DNA of 64,000 bases from Paroceanicella profunda (GTDB taxonomy: Bacteria; Pseudomonadota; Alphaproteobacteria; Rhodobacterales; Rhodobacteraceae): the NCBI RefSeq assembly GCF_005887635.2, contig NZ_CP040821.1, forward strand, positions 62,001 through 126,000. Direction: 5' to 3'. The translations under genes and the position numbers were made by a program. Positions 8,448 through 16,350 of this stretch are shown here, in pieces. Position 1 is the stretch's first letter, and each line of letters starts with the position of its first letter. The notes below the pieces were generated by a model, which saw only the letters and a list, made by a program, of their open reading frames with translations, ran no database searches and was not told where the DNA came from.

Positions 8448-10586
8448 ATGACCGATGACCAACGCCGCGCCGTCCTCCTGCACGACCTGATCTTCGAGCG
8501 CCCCGGCGGGCTGCGCTTCACCCAGGACAGCCCGGTGCTCTCCGACGTGTGGCTGGCCTATGCCCTCGCGCCGCGCAGCCGGCAGAAGCTCATCCTCACC
8601 CTGTCGCATGACCGCGGCGCCGGGCAGGCGGCGGCACAGCTCGGCGCCATGCTCGGGCGCCTGCGCGCCCGCGAGGCAGACCGTTTCCCCGACGGCACGC
8701 CGCCGGTCGCCCGCGGGCGCACCCGGATCTCGCACATCCCCGGGCAGATTTCCGCCGAGCTGCATTTCGACGAGCTGATGCGGCTGGCCCTGCCGCTCAC
8801 GCCCTGGTGGGGGGAAACGCGCGACCAGCTGCTGCGGCTCGCGCACTCCCCCGCGGGCCGGCGCGGAGAGGCGGCGGACTGGACCGGCTTCCCGATGCAC
8901 GGCCCCGGGCGGCGGCGCGACCTCGTGGAGGCCCTGCGCCTGCACGAGACCGGCGCCGCCCCGGCCGCGGACACCGCGCGCAAGCTGTACCTCCAGCGCC
9001 TGCCCGCCGACCTGCTGTGGCTGGTCCGGCTCGCCGGGCTGATCGGCACGGCCTTCCTCGATGGCCACGCCCTGCTGGACGAGGCGGACCCCACCGGCCG
9101 CGCCCTGGAGGCCCGGATGCTGCGCCGCGGCCCCGACGTGCTGCGCGGCACCCCGCCCCCGGGCCCGGACGCGTTTCCGGCAGAGGCGCTGGTCGACGGG
9201 TTCTTCCGCATCTACGAGGCCTGGAACACCGAGGAGAACCTCCAGCCGGAGCAGTTCATCTGGCGGGTGACACGCAACCGGCCGGTTGAACTTGCGGTCT
9301 CGCGCTCCGCCCTCACCGTGAAGGCCGACGCGGCGCGGCGGCTGTTCGACGTGAGCTGCCGCGAGATCACCTGGGCGGTGATCGACAGCGGCATCGACAG
9401 GGCTCACCCCGCCTTCGCCGACACCACGTTCCCCTGCCCGCGCGACGCGCCGCCCGCACTTGCGGACCTGCCCAGCCGGGTGGTGCTCACCCTCGACTTC
9501 ACCCGGATCCGCGACCTGCTGGACGCGGACCTGCTCGGCTCCGGCCCCGCCGATGCCGCGCAGGACCCGGCGGTTTCCGAAGCCCGCGCCGCGCTGCGCA
9601 CGGACCTCGCGCGCCGCCTGAACGCCGCCGCCCCGGGCGGCCTCTCCCCCGCCCAGGCCGAGGCCGCCGCCGAACGCCACATGGAGGAGCTGCGCACCCG
9701 CATCCGCCTCAACCGCGAGGTGGACTGGGAGGCCCTGCGCCCGCTGATCGAGGAACCCGACCCCATGCCGCCGCTCACCGACCACGGCACCCATGTGGCC
9801 GGCATCCTGGGCGCGGACTGGATCGACGACATCCCCGGCGAGGAGACCCTGCCCCTCGCCCTGCGCACCCGGGTGCTGCAGGGCGTGTGCCCCGACATCC
9901 GCCTCATCGATGTCCGGGTGTTCCGCGATGACGGGCAGACGGACGAATTCGAACTGCTCGCCGCCCTGCAATACCTGCGCTGGATGAACGCCCGCGCCGG
10001 CTACATCGCCGTGCACGGCGCCAACCTCAGCCTCTCTCTGGTGCACGAAGTGCGACGCTACGCCTGCGGCCACACCCCGATCTGCATCGAGTGCGACCAG
10101 GCCGTGGCCCTGGGCATGGTGATCGTGGCGGCGGCCGGGAACCGCGGCTTCGACGCCGGACCGCTGGAGGCGATCACCCTGGCCGACGGCTTCCGCGCCT
10201 CCACCATCACCGATCCGGGCAACGCCCAGAAGGTGATCACCGTGGGCGCCACGCACCGCGCCCGGCCGCATGAATACGGGGTCAGCTACTTCTCCAGCCG
10301 AGGCCCCACCGGCGACGGCCGCATGAAGCCCGACCTCGTGGCCCCGGGCGAGAAGATCCTCGGCCCCGTGCCCGGCGCCGTGCATGACCGCAAGGACGGC
10401 ACCTCCATGGCGGCCCCGCACGTGAGCGGCGCCGCCGCCCTGCTCATGGCCCGGCACGACGAGCTGCGCGGCCAGCCGGACCGGGTGAAGGAGGTGCTCT
10501 GCGCCACCGCGACCGACCTCGGCCGCGAACGCTACTTCCAGGGCGCGGGGTTGCTCGACACGCTGCGCGCCCTGCAGGCCCTCTGA
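8448..10586 (+). CDS. Subtilisin-family serine peptidase (S8) with large private N-terminus
   Basis: A 712-residue protein; the ATG at 8448 follows AGGAG. The complete catalytic triad is visible: Asp313 in WAVIDSGIDRAHP, His446 in DHGTHVAGIL and Ser653 in GTSMAAPHVSGAAALL, plus the oxyanion Asn in AAAGNRG. The first ~300 residues are not a recognisable prodomain and no signal peptide is present, so the enzyme looks cytoplasmic. The Asp-to-His spacing (133 residues) is much longer than in simple subtilisins and carries a helical insert. A Cys/His cluster (C540-G-H542, C546, C549) near the substrate-binding region could bind a metal. It lies 28 bp after the membrane-protein gene and 12 bp before the MBL gene, so all four genes are probably one transcript. 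Confidence 0.9.
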   Translation: MTDDQRRAVLLHDLIFERPGGLRFTQDSPVLSDVWLAYALAPRSRQKLILTLSHDRGAGQAAAQLGAMLGRLRAREADRFPDGTPPVARGRTRISHIPGQISAELHFDELMRLALPLTPWWGETRDQLLRLAHSPAGRRGEAADWTGFPMHGPGRRRDLVEALRLHETGAAPAADTARKLYLQRLPADLLWLVRLAGLIGTAFLDGHALLDEADPTGRALEARMLRRGPDVLRGTPPPGPDAFPAEALVDGFFRIYEAWNTEENLQPEQFIWRVTRNRPVELAVSRSALTVKADAARRLFDVSCREITWAVIDSGIDRAHPAFADTTFPCPRDAPPALADLPSRVVLTLDFTRIRDLLDADLLGSGPADAAQDPAVSEARAALRTDLARRLNAAAPGGLSPAQAEAAAERHMEELRTRIRLNREVDWEALRPLIEEPDPMPPLTDHGTHVAGILGADWIDDIPGEETLPLALRTRVLQGVCPDIRLIDVRVFRDDGQTDEFELLAALQYLRWMNARAGYIAVHGANLSLSLVHEVRRYACGHTPICIECDQAVALGMVIVAAAGNRGFDAGPLEAITLADGFRASTITDPGNAQKVITVGATHRARPHEYGVSYFSSRGPTGDGRMKPDLVAPGEKILGPVPGAVHDRKDGTSMAAPHVSGAAALLMARHDELRGQPDRVKEVLCATATDLGRERYFQGAGLLDTLRALQAL

Positions 10587-10598
10587 AGGAGATTGCCC

Positions 10599-11747
10599 AT
10601 GTCGCTCACCCTCGCCGCCCTGCCCGCCCACCACGGAGACGCATTGCTGCTCAGCGCGGGAAGCACTTGCGTGCTGATCGACGGCGGCCCCTCCGGGGTG
10701 TGGAGACGCGCCCTCTCCCCCGCCCTCACCGGGCTGGGCCGTGGCGGCCCGGCCCTGATCGACCTGCTCATGGTCTCGCACATCGACGCGGACCACATCA
10801 CCGGCATCCTCGAGCTCACCGACAAGCTCATCGAGGACCGGCAGAGCGGACGCCCCGCCGTGGCCCGGGTGCGCGAAGCCTGGTTCAACGGCTTCACCGA
10901 CGCGCTGGCCCTCGCCGGCCCCGACGCAGCACGCACCGGTTCCACCGCCGCCGCGCTCAGCAGCTCCGCAAGCCCGCTCGCCGGCCTGCTGCCCGGCGGA
11001 ACCGACAGCCGCTTCGTGCTCTCCAGCGTCGCACAGGGCCGCCGCCTCACCGACGCCCTCGCCGCGCTCGCCATCCCGCGCAACCACGGCTTCACCGATG
11101 GCCTCGCCCTCGCCGACAGCCGCGATACCGACTGGAGCTGCGGCCCGCTCACCCTGCGCATCCTCGGGCCGGACCGCGCGGCCCTCGAGGCGCTGCGCCG
11201 CGAATGGGCCCGGCATCTGCCGAAGATCCTCGCCCGGGAAACCGCGCGACAGGCCCGCGCCGAGGCGCTCGCCAGCCTGGACCGCTCGGTGTTCAACCTC
11301 TCCAGCATCGTGGCCGTTGCCGAAGCCGGCGGCAGGCGCGCCCTGCTCACCGGCGACGCGCGCGGCGACATGATCCTGGACGGGCTCACCGCGGCCGGCT
11401 TCTCCGGTCCGGACCTGCATTTCGACATCCTGAAGATGCCGCATCACGGCTCGGACCGGAACATCACCGAGGAGTTTCTCAGCCGCGTCACCGCCGACCA
11501 TTATCTGGTCAGCGGCGACGGCAAGCACGGCAATCCCGAACCCGGCATGTTCGAAATGCTCTTCGCCGCGCGCCGCGGCACCCGTTTCACCCTGCACCTC
11601 ACCTACCCGCTCGCGACCATCAGGGCCCACCGGGACTACGCGGCGGAGGACCGGGGCAAACGCCTGGCGGAGGCGCTGACGAAAGCCCCCGCCGGATGCG
11701 TCATCGAACCGACCGATACCGCCACCGGTGCCTTGATCGAGCTCTGA
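10599..11747 (+). CDS. MBL-fold metallo-hydrolase (ComEC/Rec2-like C-terminal type)
   Basis: A 382-residue protein; the ATG at 10599 has AAGGAG about 7 bases upstream and is preferred to the TTG two codons earlier. The metallo-beta-lactamase metal motif reads S-H61-I-D63-A-D65-H66, with Asp in place of the usual second His. Later ligands sit in LLTGDARGDM and LKMPHHGSD (His282-283). This pattern matches the ComEC-type MBL group, many of which are thought to be nucleases or phosphodiesterases; the substrate here is unknown. It has no signal peptide or membrane segment. It ends the rightward arm after the patatin, membrane protein and subtilase, and faces the plasmid partition genes. Confidence 0.85.
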   Translation: MSLTLAALPAHHGDALLLSAGSTCVLIDGGPSGVWRRALSPALTGLGRGGPALIDLLMVSHIDADHITGILELTDKLIEDRQSGRPAVARVREAWFNGFTDALALAGPDAARTGSTAAALSSSASPLAGLLPGGTDSRFVLSSVAQGRRLTDALAALAIPRNHGFTDGLALADSRDTDWSCGPLTLRILGPDRAALEALRREWARHLPKILARETARQARAEALASLDRSVFNLSSIVAVAEAGGRRALLTGDARGDMILDGLTAAGFSGPDLHFDILKMPHHGSDRNITEEFLSRVTADHYLVSGDGKHGNPEPGMFEMLFAARRGTRFTLHLTYPLATIRAHRDYAAEDRGKRLAEALTKAPAGCVIEPTDTATGALIEL

Positions 11748-11840
11748 CAGCGTCGGTCGGCCAGCTCAGTTCATACGGCCGCGACAAGCGATTAACGTGC
11801 AAAATATCGTCATAATGCGCGGCACATCGGCATGTCCGGG

Positions 11841-12956
11841 TTACCCCTTGCCCGAACCGGGTTTCCCGGTGGCGAGCCGCATCATCAGGTCCTCCAGCAG
11901 GGCCTCCGTCATCGCCTCGCCGTGGAACCGGATGGCAAATCCCTTCGCGTCCCGCACCGGCTCAGCCATGATGCCGCCGGGCAGGCTCACCCTGCTGCCG
12001 AGCTTCCGCAGGCTGGGCGGGCGGCCGCCCTTCGCCGGGCGCTGGGGCTCCGGTGCCTGCGCGGCCATGGCGGCCTCCAGAACCTGCCACTCGGCCTCCG
12101 CCGAGCCGGTCCGCCCGCTCTCATGCGCCTCGGCCAGAACAGTGCGGAGTTTCGCCGCGAAACCCTGGCGGAGCGCCTGCGCCAGGTGCAGCCCGGCCTT
12201 CTCCGACAATCCCGCCGGATGCGCCAGCAGGTCTCCGAGTTCCTCATGCACCAGCGCGAAGGACCGGATCTTGGAGCGCTTCGCCTTCGAGGCGGCCGCG
12301 AAGATCGTGTCCACCGCGGCCTCGGGCGAGGCAAAGGCGCCCTGCCCGGCGGCCACCACCGCGATGCGTCCGCGCTCATAGGGCGTGAGCTGGGCCCGAA
12401 CCTCGTTCTCCACCACCATCGCGGTATAGGCCGCGCCAGCATCCTCCGCCGCGCAGAGAATGGCGCGAACCGTGCCGAACCGGGCATCGCCGGTTTCCGA
12501 GCGCAGGGCATGCAGGGCCGTCAGCCGGCGCCAGCCGGAAACGAGACCGTAAACGGGTACCTCACCGGCGGAACCGCGGCCCAGAGCCACCACCTCGATC
12601 GGATGTCGCTGCCCGGCGGCGCGCAACGACGCCTTCAACTCCTCCATCTCCTCGTGGTCCACCATCACGCGGTCACGGGTGATATGGTCCGCGCGCACGG
12701 CGTCCAGCGGCAGGTCCAGCAGCACCCGGCCACTGTCCATCGCCCCGCGCCATGCGGAGGCATCCGCCTCCACCCGCGCCCGGCGTTCACGGTCCGCAGC
12801 GGTTCCGGGCTGCATTTCGCGGGCCGCCTCGGCCGCCACCTGGGCAATGGGCGCCGCCATGCCGGGGCGGCCTGACACCGGTTTCGCCGCGAAACTCTCG
12901 TCGAACGCTGCCAGATCCTCGGCGCTCGGCGCCTCCAGTCTCTTACGCCTTGCCAT
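11841..12956 (-). CDS. parB: ParB-family plasmid partition protein
   Basis: A 371-residue centromere-binding protein starting MARRKRLEAPSAEDL. The ATG at 12956 lies inside the last codons of parA (14-bp overlap) and has AAGGAGG upstream. The N-terminal ParB/Sulfiredoxin (CTPase) region is visible as LLDLPLDAVRADHITRDR, VYGLVSGWRRLTALHAL and AAYTAMVVENEVRAQLTPYERGRI. A helix-turn-helix segment follows around IFAAASKAKRSKIRSFALVHEELGDLL. It should bind parS sites and be moved by ParA to segregate the replicon. Two GTTTCGCCGCGAAAC palindromes lie within this gene; each encodes the peptide FAAK, once near the N-terminus and once late in the protein. Confidence 0.92.
   Translation of the reverse strand: MARRKRLEAPSAEDLAAFDESFAAKPVSGRPGMAAPIAQVAAEAAREMQPGTAADRERRARVEADASAWRGAMDSGRVLLDLPLDAVRADHITRDRVMVDHEEMEELKASLRAAGQRHPIEVVALGRGSAGEVPVYGLVSGWRRLTALHALRSETGDARFGTVRAILCAAEDAGAAYTAMVVENEVRAQLTPYERGRIAVVAAGQGAFASPEAAVDTIFAAASKAKRSKIRSFALVHEELGDLLAHPAGLSEKAGLHLAQALRQGFAAKLRTVLAEAHESGRTGSAEAEWQVLEAAMAAQAPEPQRPAKGGRPPSLRKLGSRVSLPGGIMAEPVRDAKGFAIRFHGEAMTEALLEDLMMRLATGKPGSGKG
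12149..12163. promoter_or_regulatory. Candidate parS palindrome 1 (within parB)
   Basis: GTTTCGCCGCGAAAC, a 7+1+7 inverted repeat identical to the copies at 12881 and 14472. Its layout resembles the chromosomal parS core GTTTCACGTGAAAC but with a different centre. Confidence 0.65.
12881..12895. promoter_or_regulatory. Candidate parS palindrome 2 (within parB)
   Basis: A second exact copy of GTTTCGCCGCGAAAC, near the 5' end of parB. Confidence 0.65.
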
Positions 12957-14352
12957 GGCCTGCCTCCTTCTCGGCATCCTGTTTCGCCATCTGCTGGTCA
13001 CGCCACCAGGCACCGAGCAGCAGTTCCTTGAACTCCGCATACGTCCGGTCGAATGCCTCACGCCCGCGCAGGTAGGTCTCGCGGTTGAACTCCCGGTAAT
13101 CCGCCTCGTAGATGCCGTTCACACTCTCGCCGGCCTGGCCGACCAGCGCGGTGAATTCCTGCCGGTAGGCATTCATGAAATCCCCGATATAGGCATGGAT
13201 GACATTGGCAAGGTCCGTCTGCTGGGAGGCGTCGAACCGGGTGATCACGGCGCGCACCACGTCCCATTCGAACTGGACCTCCTCAATGCCCAACATGCGC
13301 CGCTGGGAGTTCTCGCCTTCCTCGATGGAGGCGAAGGTGGAGTACAGCATGTCGAAGAACCGCCCGGTGGAATCGAACTCCAGGAAGGACGCCCCGAGCG
13401 GAACCAGCAGGATGTCGGCGGCCGCCAGCGCGTTGATGGTGAGATACCCCAGCGCCGGCGGCGTATCGAGGAAGATCACGTCATAGGCGTCCAGCACGCC
13501 TTCGTCGTTCAGGAAATTCCCCAGTGCGTCCCACAGCGGCCAGGACCGCAAGCCCATGCGCCACACGGGAATCTGGAACTCCGCCCAGTAGAGGTTGAGC
13601 TGCGCACCGATGAGGTCGATATTCGGCCAATGCGTCTTCTGGATCAGGTTTCGCGACGAAACCGTCAGCGCCTCGGTGAGGGTTTCGTCAAGGGGCAGGG
13701 GGGTGTCGCCACGCGCGGCGCGCACCCGGTTTTCCGCCTCCACCGCCTTCGCGTAATCCTTCGCGATGAGCGGGAACACCGTCTTCCATTCATCCTCCAC
13801 TTGCCCCCCGAAGATCGAGGTCATGGAGCCCTGGCTGTCGAGATCGATCACCAGCACCTTGTAGCCGTCCAGCGCGGCGGACATGGCCAGGTGCGCGGCA
13901 GTGGAGGTCTTGCCGACCCCGCCCTTGAAATTCGCTACGGCGACGATCTTCGCGGGCAGCCCCTCCGGGCGCCACGGCCGGTATTCCTTGGTGGCCACCC
14001 CCTCCTTGGCGAAGTGATCCCGCAGGGTGAGCACCTCCTCCAGCGTGAACCACTTGCTGCCGCCCTCACCCTCTCCCTGCGGCAGTTCGGGATTGGACCT
14101 CAGCACCCGGCGCAGATGCGCCGGTGCCACCGGGATGAGGAACCGCGTCACCTCCCAGGCGGAAAAGCGGCGCAGGCGTTTCTTGCCTTCCGGTGCGTGG
14201 CCGCGTCGGGCAAGATCCTCCCTACCCTTGCTGCAGAAGGCGGCGACCTTGGCGAATCGGGCGGTGGTGACCGGCTGGCCGATCTTGCCCGCGGACTTCT
14301 CCGGGTCGATGTTGAAATAGGGCGGTGTGGTGGATTCGGGTTTCCTGCTCAT
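12943..14352 (-). CDS. parA: ParA-family partition ATPase
   Basis: A 469-residue Walker-type partition ATPase starting MSRKPESTTPPYFNID. The deviant Walker A box is KGGVGKTS at residues 143-150, followed by VLVIDLDSQGSMTS (A' motif) and YDVIFLDTPPALGYLTINAL (Walker B). The ~140 residues before the ATPase core include FSAWEVTRFLIPVAPAHLRRVL and WFTLEEVLTLRDHF, consistent with the DNA-binding N-terminal extension of type Ia ParA proteins that autorepress their own operon. It overlaps parB by 14 bp. Upstream is the replication region with a fourth parS-like palindrome. The gene carries a further palindrome variant at 13648. Confidence 0.93.
   Translation of the reverse strand: MSRKPESTTPPYFNIDPEKSAGKIGQPVTTARFAKVAAFCSKGREDLARRGHAPEGKKRLRRFSAWEVTRFLIPVAPAHLRRVLRSNPELPQGEGEGGSKWFTLEEVLTLRDHFAKEGVATKEYRPWRPEGLPAKIVAVANFKGGVGKTSTAAHLAMSAALDGYKVLVIDLDSQGSMTSIFGGQVEDEWKTVFPLIAKDYAKAVEAENRVRAARGDTPLPLDETLTEALTVSSRNLIQKTHWPNIDLIGAQLNLYWAEFQIPVWRMGLRSWPLWDALGNFLNDEGVLDAYDVIFLDTPPALGYLTINALAAADILLVPLGASFLEFDSTGRFFDMLYSTFASIEEGENSQRRMLGIEEVQFEWDVVRAVITRFDASQQTDLANVIHAYIGDFMNAYRQEFTALVGQAGESVNGIYEADYREFNRETYLRGREAFDRTYAEFKELLLGAWWRDQQMAKQDAEKEAGHGKA
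13648..13662. promoter_or_regulatory. Candidate parS palindrome 3, variant (within parA)
   Basis: GTTTCGCGACGAAAC with flanking G and C gives GGTTTCG-CGA-CGAAACC. In parA the reading frame through it encodes V-S-S-R-N, unlike FAAK in parB, so the conservation is of DNA rather than protein. Confidence 0.55.
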
Positions 14353-14397
14353 GTGTCACTGCCTTGGTGGATGTTCGCCTTATCGACGCTTATCATC

Positions 14398-14432
14398 GAA
14401 TTCATCGCACATCGTGAAGTTCATGTGAATTC
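14398..14432. promoter_or_regulatory. Inverted repeat upstream of parA, possible operator
   Basis: GAATTCA (14398-14404) and TGAATTC (14426-14432) face each other across 21 bp, 46 bp upstream of the parA start in its promoter region. TTCATGTGAA lies just inside the right arm. An autoregulatory ParA site is a reasonable guess. Confidence 0.4.
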
Positions 14433-14471
14433 GGTCATGACTTTGCATTAGCCCAGGCTGCAGCACCAGAG

Positions 14472-14486
14472 GTTTCGCCGCGAAAC
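14472..14486. promoter_or_regulatory. Candidate parS palindrome 4 (intergenic)
   Basis: GTTTCGCCGCGAAAC, extended on both sides to GGTTTCGCCGCGAAACC (14471-14487). It lies between parA and the AT-rich part of the origin. Confidence 0.7.
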
Positions 14487-14504
14487 CCCCTGTTTCCCCG
14501 GATT

Positions 14505-14713
14505 TACCCCGAAAAAAGGCAGCGCAAAGCTTCAGAGTCTTTAAGGATATTTAGAATCTTTGGGCAAGAAAAAATCCTTGAGATCAACACACTAGAGAGT
14601 TCCAGGCGCCCGGATACAGTCGCAAGGGCACCCGGACACGGGGCCAAGGGGCCCCGGTTACAGGATGGAGAGCGCCCGAATCCGGGGGGAGGGGTGCCCG
14701 GTTGCGGGAAGGG
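14505..14713 (+). other. Putative plasmid replication origin: AT-rich stretch plus 22-bp iterons
   Basis: An AT-rich tract (about 14505-14600, with TTTAAGGATATTTAGAATC and a run of A residues), a likely DNA-unwinding element, runs straight into five tandem 22-bp iterons at 14604-14713. Every iteron carries CCCGG or CCCGA at the same phase; the cores sit at 14610, 14632, 14654, 14676 and 14698. The consensus core is CCCGGNTACRGG. Diverged single copies follow at 14749-14770 and 14833-14854. The Rep gene starts 280 bp downstream, the usual layout for iteron-controlled Rep_3-type replicons. Confidence 0.75.
14604..14713. repeat. Five tandem 22-bp iterons
   Basis: Units begin at 14604, 14626, 14648, 14670 and 14692. 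Best conserved are the 5' GGG and the central CCCGG followed by TAC or CAC and GG. These are presumed binding sites for the initiator encoded immediately to the right. Confidence 0.75.
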
Positions 14714-14745
14714 CAAATCCAGCACTTCCTGCGTGCAAGGCGAAG

Positions 14746-14859
14746 CGAAAGGCACCGGTTTACGGTATCGGGGCCTTGCGGGAGACTCCGCGCGGGGCGG
14801 TGTATGGCGGTGTGTCCCTCAGGGGCGGCGAAAGGAACCCGGTTACGGTACACGGGGCC
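14746..14859. repeat. Two ~30-bp direct repeats between iterons and rep
   Basis: GCGAAAGG followed by an ACCGGTTTACGGTA-like core (14746-14775) and GCGAAAGG followed by ACCCGGTTACGGTA (14828-14859), both ending in CGGGGCC. The second keeps the iteron core best. They may be extra initiator sites that repress rep transcription. Confidence 0.55.
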
Positions 14860-14995
14860 GGCGGTGGCAGCGCGATCGGCAGGTACCCACTGTTCTCTTG
14901 TGCGCGGGTTCCTCCTGTCGGATACTCTCCTCGATTCCCCACGCCGTGGCCGCAAGAGCCCGGATCGGGGAACGGGCAGGATGAGAGGGCAGGCG

Positions 14996-16270
14996 ATGGC
15001 GGATGTCGATATCCCGCGCGACAGGCTGTCCGGGCCGCTGCGGCGCGGCTCGGTCAGGAAGAACGTGGCGGCGATCCACATCTCCGGCAAGCTTACGCTG
15101 CTGCAGCGCAAGCTGTCGAACGTGCTGCTGCTCAATGCCTATGACGAACTGATCACCCGCGCCACCCACAGCATCGACGCCCGCACCCTGTGCATGATGG
15201 TGGGCTACAATTCCAACGACATGGACACGCTGCGCGAGGCCCTGCGCTCTCTGGTGGAGACGGTGGCGGAATGGGACATGCTGGATGCGAAGGGCCGGCA
15301 GGAATGGGGCGTGTCCTCCATGCTCGCCCATGCCCGGCTGCGCGGCGGGGTGTGCGACTATGCCTATTCGCCGGCGCTGGCGGAGAAGCTGCATGACCCG
15401 AAGGTCTTCGCGCTGATCAACCTCAACATCCAGCGGCGGTTCACCTCCGGGCACGGGCTGGCGCTGTACGAGAACTGCTACCGTTTCACGCGCACGGGCT
15501 CCACCGGCTGGTGGCCGCTGGAGCTGTTCCGCCGGCTGATGGGCGTCGACGGCTCCAGCTATTACGAGAGCTTCAAGCATCTCAACGCCAAGATCATCAA
15601 GCCGGCGGTGGCCGAGGTGAACCGCACCTCCAACATCGTGGTGACGCCCGAGTTCGAGAAGCGCGGGCGTTCCATCACCGGCATCCGCTTCCTGATCCGC
15701 GAGAACCCGCAGCTGGCGATGTTCGACATCGATGACGATGAGGGGGTGCGGACCAGCCAGGTCTATCGCCAGCTCGTGGACCGCGGGGTGGGAGACCGGC
15801 TGGCCCGGCAGTGGATTGCCGAGCACGGGGCGGCCTATGTCGCGGAGAAGCTCGCCTACGTGGCCGGACGGCGCGGCGTGGCGGCGCCGGTGCGCTATCT
15901 CTCCGCCGCCATCGCGGGGGATTACAAGGCGCCCGAGGCGGTGCCCGCGCCTGCGCCGTCGCCCGAGGCCGGCGAAGCGGCGCGGCTGCGCGCGGAGGCC
16001 GATCTTGCCGAGCGCCGCCGGGCCGAGGCCCGCGACGCGGAGAAGGCCGCCCGCGCCGCGCGCTTCCGCGCCGTGGAAGCGGTGGCGTCGCGGCGCAACC
16101 CCACCCAGCGCGATGCGGACCGCCGGCTGTTCCTGGGCCGGCTGGACGACGAGCTGGACCGCGAGGATTTCCGGCGCTTCGGCTGGTCCTCGGCGCTGAA
16201 CGCCCGGGCGATCTTCGCCTTCTGGGAAGAGTTGGAGCCGGACATCTTCGCCGCGCAGCCCGGGAACTGA
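14996..16270 (+). CDS. Plasmid replication initiator protein (Rep_3/RepB-like)
   Basis: A 424-residue initiator. I chose the ATG at 14996 (MADVDIPRDRLSG), preceded by AGAGGG; an ATG five codons earlier is possible. Residues ~20-250 show the paired winged-helix pattern of Rep_3 initiators: AAIHISGKLTLLQRKLSNVLLLNAYD, TLREALRSLVETVAEWDML, PKVFALINLNIQRRFTSGHGLALYENC and ELFRRLMGVDGSSYYESFKHLNAKIIKPAVAEVN. It should bind the iterons upstream and open the adjacent AT-rich tract. The C-terminal ~130 residues are an Ala/Glu/Arg-rich helical tail (likely coiled coil) ending in FGWSSALNARAIFAFWEEL. Divergent parAB and this gene together form the backbone of a low-copy replicon like those of Rhodobacterales plasmids. 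Confidence 0.88.
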   Translation: MADVDIPRDRLSGPLRRGSVRKNVAAIHISGKLTLLQRKLSNVLLLNAYDELITRATHSIDARTLCMMVGYNSNDMDTLREALRSLVETVAEWDMLDAKGRQEWGVSSMLAHARLRGGVCDYAYSPALAEKLHDPKVFALINLNIQRRFTSGHGLALYENCYRFTRTGSTGWWPLELFRRLMGVDGSSYYESFKHLNAKIIKPAVAEVNRTSNIVVTPEFEKRGRSITGIRFLIRENPQLAMFDIDDDEGVRTSQVYRQLVDRGVGDRLARQWIAEHGAAYVAEKLAYVAGRRGVAAPVRYLSAAIAGDYKAPEAVPAPAPSPEAGEAARLRAEADLAERRRAEARDAEKAARAARFRAVEAVASRRNPTQRDADRRLFLGRLDDELDREDFRRFGWSSALNARAIFAFWEELEPDIFAAQPGN

Positions 16271-16350
16271 GAGGGGCAGGGGAGTTCAGCATTTGGTAAG
16301 GTTAACGAAGTAGCGTCGGGGCCGGACCAGATATCCTCGGGAGAGTCATC

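Noticed and set aside
8409..11630. 1073-codon open frame antisense to the subtilase and MBL genes
   Set aside because: GC-rich shadow frame. Its translation is Gly/Ala/Glu/His-rich low-complexity sequence with no motif, while the opposite strand has complete catalytic motifs and ribosome-binding sites.
12943..16270. Replicon considered as a repABC module
   Set aside because: parAB and the initiator are divergent rather than in one repA-repB-repC operon, and the initiator looks Rep_3-like with iterons rather than RepC.
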